From Saccharomonospora sp. NB11 (GTDB taxonomy: Bacteria > Actinomycetota > Actinomycetes > Mycobacteriales > Pseudonocardiaceae), in assembly GCF_015910535.1 (NCBI RefSeq), contig NZ_JACBJG010000006.1, positions 248,001-312,000 on the forward strand: DNA of 64,000 nt, given 5' to 3'. The position numbers and the translations under genes were made by a program. This document shows, piece by piece, positions 36,923 through 45,076 of this stretch (positions are counted from its first letter, which is position 1; the number at the start of each line of letters is the position of its first letter). The notes beneath the pieces are model-generated. The model saw only the letters and a list, made by a program, of their open reading frames with translations. It had not been told where the DNA came from and made no database searches.

Positions 36923-37965
36923 GCGGCGGGCCCCGGGCGTTCGCCGCGCACGTCGAGGAGCTGCGGGCGCGGCGGGTGCCGTTCGTGCAGGCGACGGTGG
37001 TGCGGGCCCGTCGTCCCACGAGCGCGAGGCCGGGGGATCGGGCGCTCGTGCTCGCCGACGGGACGGTGGAGGGGTTCGTCGGCGGCGTGTGCGCCGAGTC
37101 GACGGTGCGCCTCCACGGGTTGAAGGTCCTTGCGAGCGGACGCCCTCTCGTCCTGCGGATCACGCCGGACGCCGAGCGCGTCGGGGATCCCGGTGACTCT
37201 CAGGCCGGGGACGTCGAGGACACGGTCACCGTGGCGAACCCGTGTCTGTCCGGAGGCGCCGTGGAGGTGTTCCTGGAACCGCAGTTGCCCGCCCCGCTGG
37301 TCGAGGTGTTCGGCGACTCGCCCATCGCGAGGGCGCTGCGGGAGGTCGGCGAGGTCCTGGGCTACGACGTCCGCGAGGGCGAGCTGGAGGCCGAGCTGGA
37401 GGCCGAGCTGGAGGCCGAGCTGGAGGCCGAGGTGGAGGCCGTGGTGGTCGCCTCCCACGGCGGGGACGAGGAGCGCGTGCTGACGGCGGCGTTGCGGGCG
37501 GGCGTGCCGTACGTCGGTCTGATCGCCAGCCCGCGACGAGGGCGTGCCGTGTTGTCCGCGCTCTCCGAGCCCGCCGCCGACCGCGTGCACACCCCCGCCG
37601 GCCTCGACATCGGTGCCCGCACCCCGCACGAGATCGCCGTGTCCGTGTACGCGGAGCTGATCGCGACGCACATGCGGCGGCCGGGACTCGGAGCTGAGTT
37701 CCGGGAAACGGAAGCGCCGAGCACCGTCGACCTGCGCGACCACACCCCGGGGTCGGGACTCGCTCGCGTGCCGGGGACGCCCGCAGCGGGTGAGATCGTC
37801 GAGGCCGTCGACCCCGTGTGCGGCATGACGGTCGCCGTCAGCCCCGTGACACCGAGGGCGGACCACGGCGGTCGCCGGTACCACTTCTGCTGCACCGGCT
37901 GCGCCGACCGGTTCCGCGCCGACCCGACACGCTACGTCTCGACCAGCGAAACTCACGCTCCGTGA
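36919..37965 (+). CDS. XdhC/CoxI-family maturation protein fused to a YHS domain
   Basis: The 348-residue protein starts with an XdhC/CoxI domain (VQATVVRARRPTSARPGDRALVLADGTVEGFVGGVCAE). A Rossmann half (VVVASHGGDEERVLTAALRAGVPYVGLIASPRRG) follows, and a C-terminal YHS metal-binding domain (VDPVCGMTV, then YHFCCTGCADRFRADPTRYV) closes it. XdhC-family proteins insert or sulfurate the molybdenum cofactor in related enzymes. The YHS domain may deliver a metal such as Cu, which is an inference. Residues about 155-174 are an ELEAELEA repeat not expected in the family. Its ATG overlaps the coxL stop. Confidence 0.88.
   Translation: MSGGPRAFAAHVEELRARRVPFVQATVVRARRPTSARPGDRALVLADGTVEGFVGGVCAESTVRLHGLKVLASGRPLVLRITPDAERVGDPGDSQAGDVEDTVTVANPCLSGGAVEVFLEPQLPAPLVEVFGDSPIARALREVGEVLGYDVREGELEAELEAELEAELEAEVEAVVVASHGGDEERVLTAALRAGVPYVGLIASPRRGRAVLSALSEPAADRVHTPAGLDIGARTPHEIAVSVYAELIATHMRRPGLGAEFRETEAPSTVDLRDHTPGSGLARVPGTPAAGEIVEAVDPVCGMTVAVSPVTPRADHGGRRYHFCCTGCADRFRADPTRYVSTSETHAP
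37381..37440 (+). repeat. In-frame 12-bp tandem repeat, five units
   Basis: Four perfect copies of GAGCTGGAGGCC and a fifth with one change (GAGGTGGAGGCC) encode (ELEA)4-EVEA. They lie inside the CoxI-type gene at the junction before the Rossmann strand. The in-frame unit can expand or contract by slippage without breaking the frame. Confidence 0.97.
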
Positions 37966-38077
37966 GCGCCGATGCCGGTGTCGGGCGACGCCGGTTCCTC
38001 CGCACGGGTCTGTTGCGGGACGCGGGAACTCCCTAGTCTGCACGCAAGTCCGTGGTGCCGGGCGCGAGGAGAAGGAA

Positions 38078-38392
38078 GTGAAGCGGGCGTTCATCATCAT
38101 CGGCGTGACCCTGGGCCTCGCGATGATCTACACGACGGGCGCGGAACAGCGCAGCTCGGACGCCGCCAGCGGTGGGGCGGAGGAGCAGGCGGGGTGCACC
38201 GTCGTCGTCACCGCCGACGTCCTCAACGTGCGGTCGGGGCCGAGCCAGGACCGCGACGTCGTCGACACGCTGCGGCAGGACGAGGAGATCGAGGCCACCG
38301 CGGAGACGCGCAACGGCTTCCGCAAGCTCGACGACGACGAGTGGGCTTCGGACGACTACCTGGAGCCCGTGGACGGCGCCGACTGCGACTGA
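38078..38392 (+). CDS. Small exported SH3b-domain protein
   Basis: The 104-residue protein has an N-terminal signal or anchor helix (AFIIIGVTLGLAMIY). It has a bacterial SH3 domain with the typical CTVVVTADVLNVRSGPSQDRDVVDTLRQDEEIEATAE pattern and a closing Cys near the end (ADCD). Two Cys residues may form a disulfide. Such domains bind cell-wall peptides. GTG at 38078 has GAGGAGAAGGAA upstream; a -10-like TAGTCT lies at about 38035-38040. Confidence 0.82.
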   Translation: MKRAFIIIGVTLGLAMIYTTGAEQRSSDAASGGAEEQAGCTVVVTADVLNVRSGPSQDRDVVDTLRQDEEIEATAETRNGFRKLDDDEWASDDYLEPVDGADCD

Positions 38393-38469
38393 GCGACGGT
38401 GCGTGAGCCCGGCCCCAGCCGGTGAGTGCGGGGGAACCGGGAGCGCGGTGCGCGGGTAGCCTGCCGGGC

Positions 38470-39267
38470 GTGCTGACCGTTTCCACCGTCAACGTCAACG
38501 GCCTGCGAGCGGCCGCGAAGAAGGGCTTCACGGAGTGGTTCGCGGCCACGTCCGCCGACGTCGTGGCCTGCCAGGAGGTGCGGGCCGAACCCGACGCGCT
38601 GCCCGCCGAACTGCGGGAGCCGCAGGGCTGGCACGCCGTCCACGCCCCGTGTGCGACGAAGGGTCGCAACGGCGTCTCCCTCTACAGCCGCGTCGAGCCC
38701 CAACGGGTGCAGATCGGCTTCGGCGAGGCCGAGTTCGAGGACAGCGGCCGGTATGTCGAGATGTGGCTGCCGAGCGTGGTGGTGGCGAGCCTGTACCTGC
38801 CGAGCGGAGACGTCGGCACGCCGAGGCAGGACGAGAAGGAGCGCTTCATGGCAGCGTTCCTGCCGTACCTCGCCGGACTGCGCGACAAGGCCGCCGCCGA
38901 CGGTCGTGACGTGCTGGTGTGCGGCGACTGGAACATCGCCCACGCCGAACTCGACATCAAGAATTGGAAGGCCAACCGCAAGAACTCGGGCTTCCTGCCC
39001 GAGGAACGCGCCTGGCTGGGGCGGGTGTTCGACGAACTGGGCTACGTGGACGTCCAACGCCGCCTCGACCCGGAAGGCCCCGGCCCGTACACGTGGTGGT
39101 CGTACCGGGGGAAGGCGTTCGACAACGACGCCGGCTGGCGGATCGACTACCACGTGGCCACGCCGGGCCTGGCGCAGCGCTGCACGTCGTTTGTGGTGGA
39201 ACGGGCGGAGAGCTACGACAAGCGCTGGTCCGACCACGCGCCGGTGACGGCGACGTACGACGTGTGA
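38470..39267 (+). CDS. xthA: Exodeoxyribonuclease III / AP endonuclease
   Basis: The 265-residue EEP-superfamily enzyme cleaves abasic sites and acts 3'-5' on duplex DNA. Metal and catalytic motifs are NVNGLRAA, CQEVR, GDWNIAH and SDHAPV. The trailing WRIDYHVAT matches the family. GTG at 38470 is chosen because a -10 box TAGCCT (38457-38462) lies exactly 7 bases upstream, which implies a leaderless transcript, and because homologues begin LTVSTVNVNG. Confidence 0.94.
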   Translation: MLTVSTVNVNGLRAAAKKGFTEWFAATSADVVACQEVRAEPDALPAELREPQGWHAVHAPCATKGRNGVSLYSRVEPQRVQIGFGEAEFEDSGRYVEMWLPSVVVASLYLPSGDVGTPRQDEKERFMAAFLPYLAGLRDKAAADGRDVLVCGDWNIAHAELDIKNWKANRKNSGFLPEERAWLGRVFDELGYVDVQRRLDPEGPGPYTWWSYRGKAFDNDAGWRIDYHVATPGLAQRCTSFVVERAESYDKRWSDHAPVTATYDV

Positions 39268-39393
39268 GGGCGGATTCCCGCTGGCCGTTGACGATCCCGC
39301 GGGTGGTGCTTGGCTCATTAGTCATCGAGCCGAGCTGATGGTCGATACACTCCGGAGCTGAACGGTCCCGCAACGTCGGCTTTGGGGGTATAG

Positions 39394-39867
39394 GTGGCCG
39401 ATCCCGTCAATCTTGCTGCTGGTGCCGGTGCGCTCGCTCCTGGAGCGGGGGCGATGATGAGCGCGATGTCGGCTTTCAACAAGTCGATGGGCGCCGAGAC
39501 GATGTCGGAGGTGACTCGCTCGGCGGACAGAATGGTCGCGTCAGCGAAGTCAGGCGGCTTCCAGGTCACGAAGGAAGCCGCCGACCCGATCATCAAGGTT
39601 CTGGAAGATTTCATCGACCAGATCGAATCTATGAGAAGTGATCTGACCGTGTTCGACCAGATGCCTTCTCTGGGGGGCCATCAATATGGCCAGTTGGTGG
39701 CGCGGCACATGCACGAAGCAGCGAATGACGGTCAATCCGCCCGTGCTGCTGCGGAGTCTTTGCAAGTCGTGCTCAGGAAGAGTCGCGAAGCGCTACTCCG
39801 GGCATCTGATCAATATGACGAGCGGGAAGAGTCGGCAGAGGACATCTTCCGCAAGATGGGTGATTGA
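39394..39867 (+). CDS. Helical protein, candidate type VII secretion substrate
   Basis: The 157-residue all-alpha protein has an Ala/Gly-rich N-terminus and two long helices (about 50-85 and 95-150) separated by a short loop QMPSLGGHQYG. This recalls the helix-turn-helix hairpin of WXG100-like proteins. The C-terminus carries YDERE (about 141-145), which fits the YxxxD/E export signal. GTG at 39394 has GGGGG 6 bases upstream. Codon use is clearly AT-richer than neighbours (many CTT, GCT, AAT and TCA codons). It is followed after 3 bases by a DUF3558 lipoprotein gene. No family name can be given with certainty. Confidence 0.7.
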   Translation: MADPVNLAAGAGALAPGAGAMMSAMSAFNKSMGAETMSEVTRSADRMVASAKSGGFQVTKEAADPIIKVLEDFIDQIESMRSDLTVFDQMPSLGGHQYGQLVARHMHEAANDGQSARAAAESLQVVLRKSREALLRASDQYDEREESAEDIFRKMGD

Positions 39868-39870
39868 CCT

Positions 39871-40437
39871 GTGACGTCGAGAATCAACGCGCGATCGATG
39901 ATGGTGGCCGGAGCCCTGCTGGCTTTCACAGTGGCGGGATGTTCGGACAAAGAACAGGGCCATGCTGAACCGAAGAACCCGGCGGGTGGCCTGTCCAGTA
40001 CTGCGCCGACGGATTCGGTTCCGCCGACAGCCATCGGTCCCACACTCGAGCCCTGTGAGTTGCTGTCAACGGACGAACTGGCGCAGGTCGGCGAGTTTAG
40101 CTCACGGTACGAAGAACAGGGCGGAGCCCGTTCATGTCACTGGCAGAACAGCATGAAAAGCGGTGGAGACGGTTTCACTTTCGCCGTGAGCGTGCGGGAC
40201 GCCCAGAGTGTCGACGTAATGAATGACAATGGCGCTGGAGTTGAGAGTATCGAGATCAATGAGCGACCAGGGAGGGTATCCAAGAACGCCGCACACGGTA
40301 GCTGCACTGTTGCTCTGAAGCTTGACGACATCTCACGAGTGGATATTTCTGTTCCGCGTACTGAACAGGACGATGCGTGTGAGATCGCTGAGGTAATCGC
40401 CGGGATGGTCGAACCCAATCTACCAGCGGTTCCCTGA
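39871..40437 (+). CDS. DUF3558-type lipoprotein
   Basis: The 188-residue protein has a lipoprotein signal with lipobox VAGC (Cys24). A Ser/Pro linker precedes a DUF3558-like domain: PCELLSTDELAQVGEF, then SCHWQN, SVRDAQSV and GSCTVALKLDDISRVDISV, with paired Cys. The family is abundant in Pseudonocardiaceae and often adjacent to type VII-related helical proteins, as here. The gene shares the lower-GC codon use of the preceding gene, suggesting they moved or evolve together. Confidence 0.82.
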   Translation: MTSRINARSMMVAGALLAFTVAGCSDKEQGHAEPKNPAGGLSSTAPTDSVPPTAIGPTLEPCELLSTDELAQVGEFSSRYEEQGGARSCHWQNSMKSGGDGFTFAVSVRDAQSVDVMNDNGAGVESIEINERPGRVSKNAAHGSCTVALKLDDISRVDISVPRTEQDDACEIAEVIAGMVEPNLPAVP

Positions 40438-40688
40438 CGTCTCGATGCTAGCGCGTCACGCTGAACGCCGCGGGACCGGATAGGTGGTTCCGGGCAGCGG
40501 CTTGATGCGGGGTTGTTGTCTCTCCGTGACCGACCCCGGTGCCACAGGCCAGTTGGCGGGTCGCTAATGTCTCCCGCGCCTGTGGGCTCCGAGGTTGACA
40601 CGCTCGGTAACGTCCATCGGGCGACGTTCACACGGCATGGTGAGCGCCTGCGCTGAACAGTCGAAGAGACATGGTGGGAGGCACCCCG

Positions 40689-41024
40689 GTGCGCAACCCG
40701 GACAGGACGTCGTATCGCTCGTCGGTGCGCACTCTGCGCAGCTCGGCTGCTGTCGCGGCCTTGACGATCGCTGCGCTGGTCGGGGGGCAGGGCACGGCGG
40801 CCGCGGTGCAGGCGGAGCCGAACGCGATGACCTTCGGTCTGCTGGGGCCGGTCGGCCTCATCGCCGTCGTGATCGGCGTGCTCGGCATGATCGCCGGGGC
40901 GCTCCGTCAGCGGAAGAAGAACCGCCTCGCCGCCGCGGAGGCGGAGTCCGTCGCGACCGTGGCGCCGGTGGACGCGATCCCCGAGCCCTCCGTCGTTCCG
41001 GCCGCAGCGGCCGTCGCGGACTGA
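40689..41024 (+). CDS. Small exported or membrane-anchored protein
   Basis: The 111-residue protein has a signal-peptide-like segment (about 17-40, ALTIAALVGGQGTAAAV), a transmembrane helix (about 50-72, GPVGLIAVVIGVLGMIAGAL), then RQRKKNR and an Ala/Val/Pro-rich cytoplasmic tail. GTG at 40689 has GGGAGG 7 bases upstream, better than the ATG at 40671. No function is assigned. Confidence 0.68.
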   Translation: MRNPDRTSYRSSVRTLRSSAAVAALTIAALVGGQGTAAAVQAEPNAMTFGLLGPVGLIAVVIGVLGMIAGALRQRKKNRLAAAEAESVATVAPVDAIPEPSVVPAAAAVAD

Positions 41025-41040
41025 ACGCGACCGCGCGGCT

Positions 41041-41121
41041 TTGCAGGTTCTTGCAATGCCGCGACCCGCTTTCCGCAGGTAGGCGCCCTGCGCTCCGTTG
41101 ATCTTTGCAAGTTTCTGCAAG
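41041..41121. promoter_or_regulatory. Two repeated operator-like motifs upstream of the amylase gene
   Basis: TTGCAGGTTCTTGCAA (41041-41056) and TTGCAAGTTTCTGCAAG (41105-41121) share the pattern TTGCA-R-GTT-C-TGCAA. The second ends 4 bases before the -35 box. Similar TTGCAAG repeats in streptomycete amylase promoters are targets of LacI-type maltose regulators (MalR/Reg1). That identity is inferred here. Confidence 0.65.
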
Positions 41122-41125
41122 ATCG

Positions 41126-41155
41126 TTGACATCGTCGACGCCCTTCCGCTCTGAT
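41126..41155 (+). promoter_or_regulatory. Promoter of the amylase gene
   Basis: A perfect TTGACA (41126-41131) is followed by an 18-base spacer and TCTGAT (41150-41155), four of six -10 matches. The amylase ATG lies about 50 bases downstream with GGAGG 7 bases before it. Confidence 0.55.
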
Positions 41156-41206
41156 GTCCGGACCACCCGGTGGCCCGTCACAACCACAGAGCACGGAGGT
41201 TCGACG

Positions 41207-42652
41207 ATGTTCCAACGTGTCGTCGGTGCGGTCGTCCTGGTGGCCGCGCTGCTCACCGCGCCACTCGCGGCCACGCCGTCCGCCACCGCCGCCCCGCCGG
41301 GCGAGCGTGACGTCATCGCGACGCTCTTCCAGTGGAACTGGAACAGTGTGGCCACGGCTTGTCGAGACCAACTCGGTCCCGCGGGTTACGGGGCCGTGCA
41401 GGTGTCGCCACCGTCGGAGCACGTGGTGCTGCCCGACCAGGGACACCCGTGGTGGCAGGACTACCAGCCCGTCTCCTACCGCATCGACGAGACGCGGCGG
41501 GGCACCCGCGCCGAGTTCGCCGCGATGGTCGACACCTGTCACGCCGCGGGTGTGCAGGTCTACGTGGACGCGGTGGTCAACCACATGACGGGCCAGGACG
41601 AGTGCGGCACCGGCAGCGCCGGGTCCGCCTACTGCCACTACGAGTACGCCGAGGCGGGATACGGCTACGACGACTTCCACCACTGCGGACGCAACGGCGA
41701 CGACAACATCGTCGACTTCCACGATCGGTGGGAGGTCCAGAACTGCGAGCTGGTCAACCTCGCGGACCTCGACACGGGCTCCGAGTACGTGCGCGACCGG
41801 ATCGGCGCCTATCTCAACGACCTGCTCTCGCTGGGTGTCGACGGGTTCCGCATCGACGCCGCCAAGCACATGCCCGCCGAGGACGTCGCCGCGATGGTGA
41901 GCCGACTCGACCGGCCCGCATACGTCTATCAGGAGGTCCTCTACGGCGAGGGCGAGCCGATCACGCCCGAGGAGTACCTCGACAACGGAGACGTCTACGA
42001 CCAGCGCTACGCGCGTGACCTGGCGAAGGTGTTCAACACCGAGAAGCTCGCCTACCTGCGTGACTTCGGTACCCCGGTGCCGTCGGAGCAGGTGGTGGTC
42101 TTCGTCGACAACCACGACAGCCAGCGGGGCGGCGACACGTTGAGCTACCGCGACGGCGACCGCTACGCGCTGGCCAACGCGTTCATGCTCGCGTGGCCGG
42201 TCGGCACGCCGAAGGTCAACAGCAGCTTCACGTTCGACGACTACGACGCCGGTCCCCCGAGCGACGCGGCGGGGAAGACCGCCGACGCCGACTGCGACTC
42301 GGCGGCGTGGCAGTGCGAGCACACGTGGCGGCCGATCCGCAACATGGTGGCCTTCCACAACGCGGTGGGTGACGCGCCGGTGGTGCAGTGGTGGGACAAC
42401 GGCAACGACGCGATCGCGTTCGGCCGCGGTGACAAGGGCTACGTGGTGATCAACGACGAGTCGTCGGCGGTCACCGGCCGGTCGTTCGAGACGCAGTTGC
42501 CCGCGGGCACCTACTGCGACGTGCTGCACGGCGACGTGGTCGACGGGGCGTGCACCGGATCGACCTACACCGTCGACGCCGACGGCTGGTTCCGCGCGGA
42601 CGTCGGCGCGCACGACGGCGTGGCGCTGCATGTCGGCGCTCGCGTCGGCTGA
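41207..42652 (+). CDS. Secreted GH13 alpha-amylase
   Basis: The 481-residue enzyme hydrolyses internal alpha-1,4 bonds of starch. A Sec signal peptide (about 1-28, ending ATAAP) precedes the TIM barrel. The four GH13 regions are visible: DAVVNH, GFRIDAAKH (nucleophile Asp), YQEVLYGE (acid/base Glu) and FVDNHDSQRG. The overall text (RDVIATLFQWNWNSVATACRDQLGPAGYGAVQVSPPSEH) matches the streptomycete, animal-like subfamily. There is no C-terminal starch-binding domain after the all-beta domain C. Repeated operator motifs upstream suggest maltose control. Confidence 0.95.
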   Translation: MFQRVVGAVVLVAALLTAPLAATPSATAAPPGERDVIATLFQWNWNSVATACRDQLGPAGYGAVQVSPPSEHVVLPDQGHPWWQDYQPVSYRIDETRRGTRAEFAAMVDTCHAAGVQVYVDAVVNHMTGQDECGTGSAGSAYCHYEYAEAGYGYDDFHHCGRNGDDNIVDFHDRWEVQNCELVNLADLDTGSEYVRDRIGAYLNDLLSLGVDGFRIDAAKHMPAEDVAAMVSRLDRPAYVYQEVLYGEGEPITPEEYLDNGDVYDQRYARDLAKVFNTEKLAYLRDFGTPVPSEQVVVFVDNHDSQRGGDTLSYRDGDRYALANAFMLAWPVGTPKVNSSFTFDDYDAGPPSDAAGKTADADCDSAAWQCEHTWRPIRNMVAFHNAVGDAPVVQWWDNGNDAIAFGRGDKGYVVINDESSAVTGRSFETQLPAGTYCDVLHGDVVDGACTGSTYTVDADGWFRADVGAHDGVALHVGARVG

Positions 42653-42667
42653 CCGACTGTCGAGTTC

Positions 42668-42714
42668 GTGTCCGCGCCCTGTGCACGCATGACGGCGTCG
42701 CAGGGTGCGGACAC
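42668..42714 (+). terminator. Inverted repeat after the amylase gene
   Basis: GTGTCCGC (42668-42675), then CCCTG, pairs with CAGGG and GCGGACAC (42701-42714), with one unpaired base on each side. It lies 16 bases after the amylase stop and may terminate transcription. The right arm is also the first unit of a tandem repeat. Confidence 0.6.
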
Positions 42715-42759
42715 GCGTGCGTGGGGTGCGGACACGCGGGCATGGACTGCGGACACGCG
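42706..42759. repeat. Three TGCGGACACGCG repeats with 21-bp period
   Basis: TGCGGACACGCG occurs at 42706-42717, 42727-42738 and 42748-42759, exactly 21 bases apart. The spacers (TGCGTGGGG and GGCATGGAC) are partly conserved. The array sits between the amylase gene and the leaderless start of the YihY gene. Confidence 0.9.
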
Positions 42760-42769
42760 GGGGGTCGGA

Positions 42770-42775
42770 TAGCGT
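42770..42775 (+). promoter_or_regulatory. -10 box for a leaderless YihY transcript
   Basis: TAGCGT ends six bases before the GTG at 42782, so transcription should begin at the start codon. No Shine-Dalgarno sequence is present. Confidence 0.5.
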
Positions 42776-42781
42776 CCTGAC

Positions 42782-43819
42782 GTGGGTGACGCCAAGATCG
42801 GGGCTGAGAACGCACGCAACGCCCAGGACGGCGGCGAGGAGAAGCTGCTGCCGCGGTTGCGCAGGAAACACGCGTGGCTCGATCACCTCGTCAGAGCCAA
42901 CGACGCGTTCACCGAACGCTACGGCAACCACTACGCGGCCGCGATCACGTACTTCTCCGTGCTGTCGTTGATCCCGTTGCTCATGGTCGGCTTCGCCGTG
43001 GCGGGGTTCGTGCTCGCGGGCAACGAGGCCGCGTTGTCGGAGCTGCGCGACGGCATCATCCGTTCGGCCCCGGAGGGCCTCGGCGATCTGTTCGCCTCGA
43101 TCGTCGGAGCCGCTCTCGAATCGCGAGCCGGTGCCGGGCTCCTCGGCCTGGCCCTCGCCCTCTACTCGGGCCTCGGGTGGATGACCAACCTGCGTGACGC
43201 GCTGACGGCGCAGTGGGGGCAGGAGAAGAAGAAGCTGCCGTTCCTGTCCACCCGGCTCAAGGACCTGCTCGCCCTGATCGGCCTCGGGCTGGCCCTGGTC
43301 GTGTCGTTCGGTCTCACCGCTGTCGGCAGCGGTGTCGGCCGGTTCCTGCTCGGCCTCGTGGGACTGGAGGACACGGGGTGGGCGAAGGCCCTGCTGCAGG
43401 CGGCCACGGTGGTGCTGTCGTTGACCGCCAACATGCTGGTGTTCCTCTGGGTGCTCTCGCAGTTGCCGAGGGAGAAGGTCGCTCCGCGCAGCGCCGTGCG
43501 AGGCGCGATCATCGCCGCGATCGGGTTCGAGGTGCTCAAGCAGGTCGGTGGTCTCTACCTGACCAGCGTCACGAGTTCGCCGAGCGGGGCGCTCTTCGGG
43601 CCGATCATCGGTCTGCTCGTCTTCGCCTACCTCGTCGCGCGATTCCTGCTGTTCGTGACCGCCTGGACGGCCACGGCCACGGAGAACCTGACGCGCACCG
43701 TGGAGCCTCCTGCTCCGGCCGTGGTCAGGCCGGTGGTGGCGGTGCGGCGAGGGCGAGGTCTCGCCGCGGGCGCGTTCGGCGTCGGGGCGCTCGTGGGGTG
43801 GTTGTCCAAGCGGCGTTGA
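42782..43819 (+). CDS. YihY/BrkB-family membrane protein
   Basis: The 345-residue protein has six main helices. The family pattern is seen in AITYFSVLSLIPLLMVGFAVAGF, GLGWMTNLRDALTAQWG, LPREKVAPRSAVRGAIIAAIGFEVLKQVGGLYLT and SPSGALFGPIIGLLVFAYLVARFLLFVTAWTAT. The biochemical role of the family is unresolved. The N-terminal 40 residues are charged, and the C-terminus ends in a basic tail. GTG at 42782 appears leaderless. Confidence 0.92.
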   Translation: MGDAKIGAENARNAQDGGEEKLLPRLRRKHAWLDHLVRANDAFTERYGNHYAAAITYFSVLSLIPLLMVGFAVAGFVLAGNEAALSELRDGIIRSAPEGLGDLFASIVGAALESRAGAGLLGLALALYSGLGWMTNLRDALTAQWGQEKKKLPFLSTRLKDLLALIGLGLALVVSFGLTAVGSGVGRFLLGLVGLEDTGWAKALLQAATVVLSLTANMLVFLWVLSQLPREKVAPRSAVRGAIIAAIGFEVLKQVGGLYLTSVTSSPSGALFGPIIGLLVFAYLVARFLLFVTAWTATATENLTRTVEPPAPAVVRPVVAVRRGRGLAAGAFGVGALVGWLSKRR

Positions 43820-43864
43820 CGACCGTCTCCTGACATATGCTCGCCCGGGGACGGAGGGGTGAGT

Positions 43865-45061
43865 GTGAGAGCGACGACGACGCCGCCGAAGACGGCGTTG
43901 CCCCGGGAGATCTGGGTGCTCCTCGGGGCCAGTTTCCTCATCGCCATCGGGTACGGGATCGTCGGTCCCGCCCTGCCGAACTACGCGGCCAGCTTCGACG
44001 TGGGCGTGACCGCCGCGTCGGTGGTGGTGAGCGCGTTCGCGTTCGTGCGGCTGGTGTTCGCGCCGACGAGCGGGCGGCTCGTGACGCGCTTCGGTGAGCG
44101 GCCGATCTACCTGTGGGGCGTGTCGATCGTGGCGATCGGCACGCTGCTGTGTGCGGTGGCCACGGAGTACTGGCAGTTGTTGCTGTTCCGGTCGGCCAGC
44201 GGGATCGGCTCCACGATGTTCACCGTGTCGGCGATCGGCCTGCTCATCCGGCTCTCGCCGCCGGAGGCCCGGGGACGGGCGTCGAGCCTGTGGGGATCGA
44301 GTTTCCTGCTGGGCGGCATCGCCGGCCCTGTGGTGGGCGGCGGTCTCGTGACGGTGTCGCTGCGCGCGCCGTTCCTGGTCTACGGCATCGCACTGGTGCT
44401 CACGACCGGGCTCGTGTGGTGGCAGTTGCGGCACTCGTCGCTGCTGGCGCGGCAGCAGGAGGACGAGGTCCCCGAGCTGACGTTCCGGCAGGCACTCCGG
44501 CATCCGTCGTACCGGGCGGCGCTCGCCTCGAACCTGGCCAACGGCTGGGTCGTCTTCGGGGTCCGCATGTCGTTGCTGCCGTTGTTCGTGACCGCCGTGC
44601 TGGCCGAGGACGAGGCGTTCACGGGCGTCGCGCTCGCCGTGTTCGCGGCGGTCAACGCGCTGTCGTTGCTGTTCGTCGGCCGGATCACCGACAAACGGGG
44701 TCGCAAGCTGCCCGCGCTCGTCGGGCTGGGACTGCTCGCGGTGGGAACCGTCGGGCTCGGTGTCAGCGACGACCCGTGGGTGTTCCTGCTGGCGGTCGCG
44801 GTGGCCGGGTTGGGCGCCGGGGCGTTGAACCCGGCGCAGAGCGCCGCCGTCGCCGACGTCCTCGGGTCGAAGGCCCGCGGCGGGTCGGTGCTCGCGGGCT
44901 TCCAGATGTCCGCCGACGTCGGCGCGGTGGTGGGCCCGCTCGTGGCGGGCGCCGTCGCCGAGTGGTCGTACGCGGCGGCGTTCGGACTGACCGGGGTGGT
45001 GGTCGTGCTCGCGTTCACGATGTGGCTCGCCGCTCGGGAGACGCTGCCCGCGACGCGGTGA
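43865..45061 (+). CDS. MFS transporter
   Basis: The 398-residue, 12-helix transporter has motif A at SGRLVTRFGERPIYL and a second copy in VGRITDKRGRKLPALVGL. The family pattern GAGALNPAQSAAVADVLGSKARGGSVLAGFQM is typical of DHA1 drug/metabolite efflux permeases. GTG at 43865 is chosen because GGAGG lies 7 bases upstream; the GTG at 43859 abuts the site. A -10-like TATGCT occurs at 43836-43841. Substrate is unknown. It converges with the carboxypeptidase gene. Confidence 0.88.
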   Translation: MRATTTPPKTALPREIWVLLGASFLIAIGYGIVGPALPNYAASFDVGVTAASVVVSAFAFVRLVFAPTSGRLVTRFGERPIYLWGVSIVAIGTLLCAVATEYWQLLLFRSASGIGSTMFTVSAIGLLIRLSPPEARGRASSLWGSSFLLGGIAGPVVGGGLVTVSLRAPFLVYGIALVLTTGLVWWQLRHSSLLARQQEDEVPELTFRQALRHPSYRAALASNLANGWVVFGVRMSLLPLFVTAVLAEDEAFTGVALAVFAAVNALSLLFVGRITDKRGRKLPALVGLGLLAVGTVGLGVSDDPWVFLLAVAVAGLGAGALNPAQSAAVADVLGSKARGGSVLAGFQMSADVGAVVGPLVAGAVAEWSYAAAFGLTGVVVVLAFTMWLAARETLPATR

Positions 45062-45076
45062 CCCTCTCGTGAGCGC

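Noticed and set aside
39394-39867. PPE or canonical WXG100 protein
   Set aside because: Neither a PPE motif nor WXG is present. Only the helical layout and YxxxE tail fit, so it is listed as a candidate substrate.
39268-40688. Prophage or genomic island around the lower-GC genes
   Set aside because: Only two genes are atypical, with no integrase, attachment repeats or phage genes next to them.
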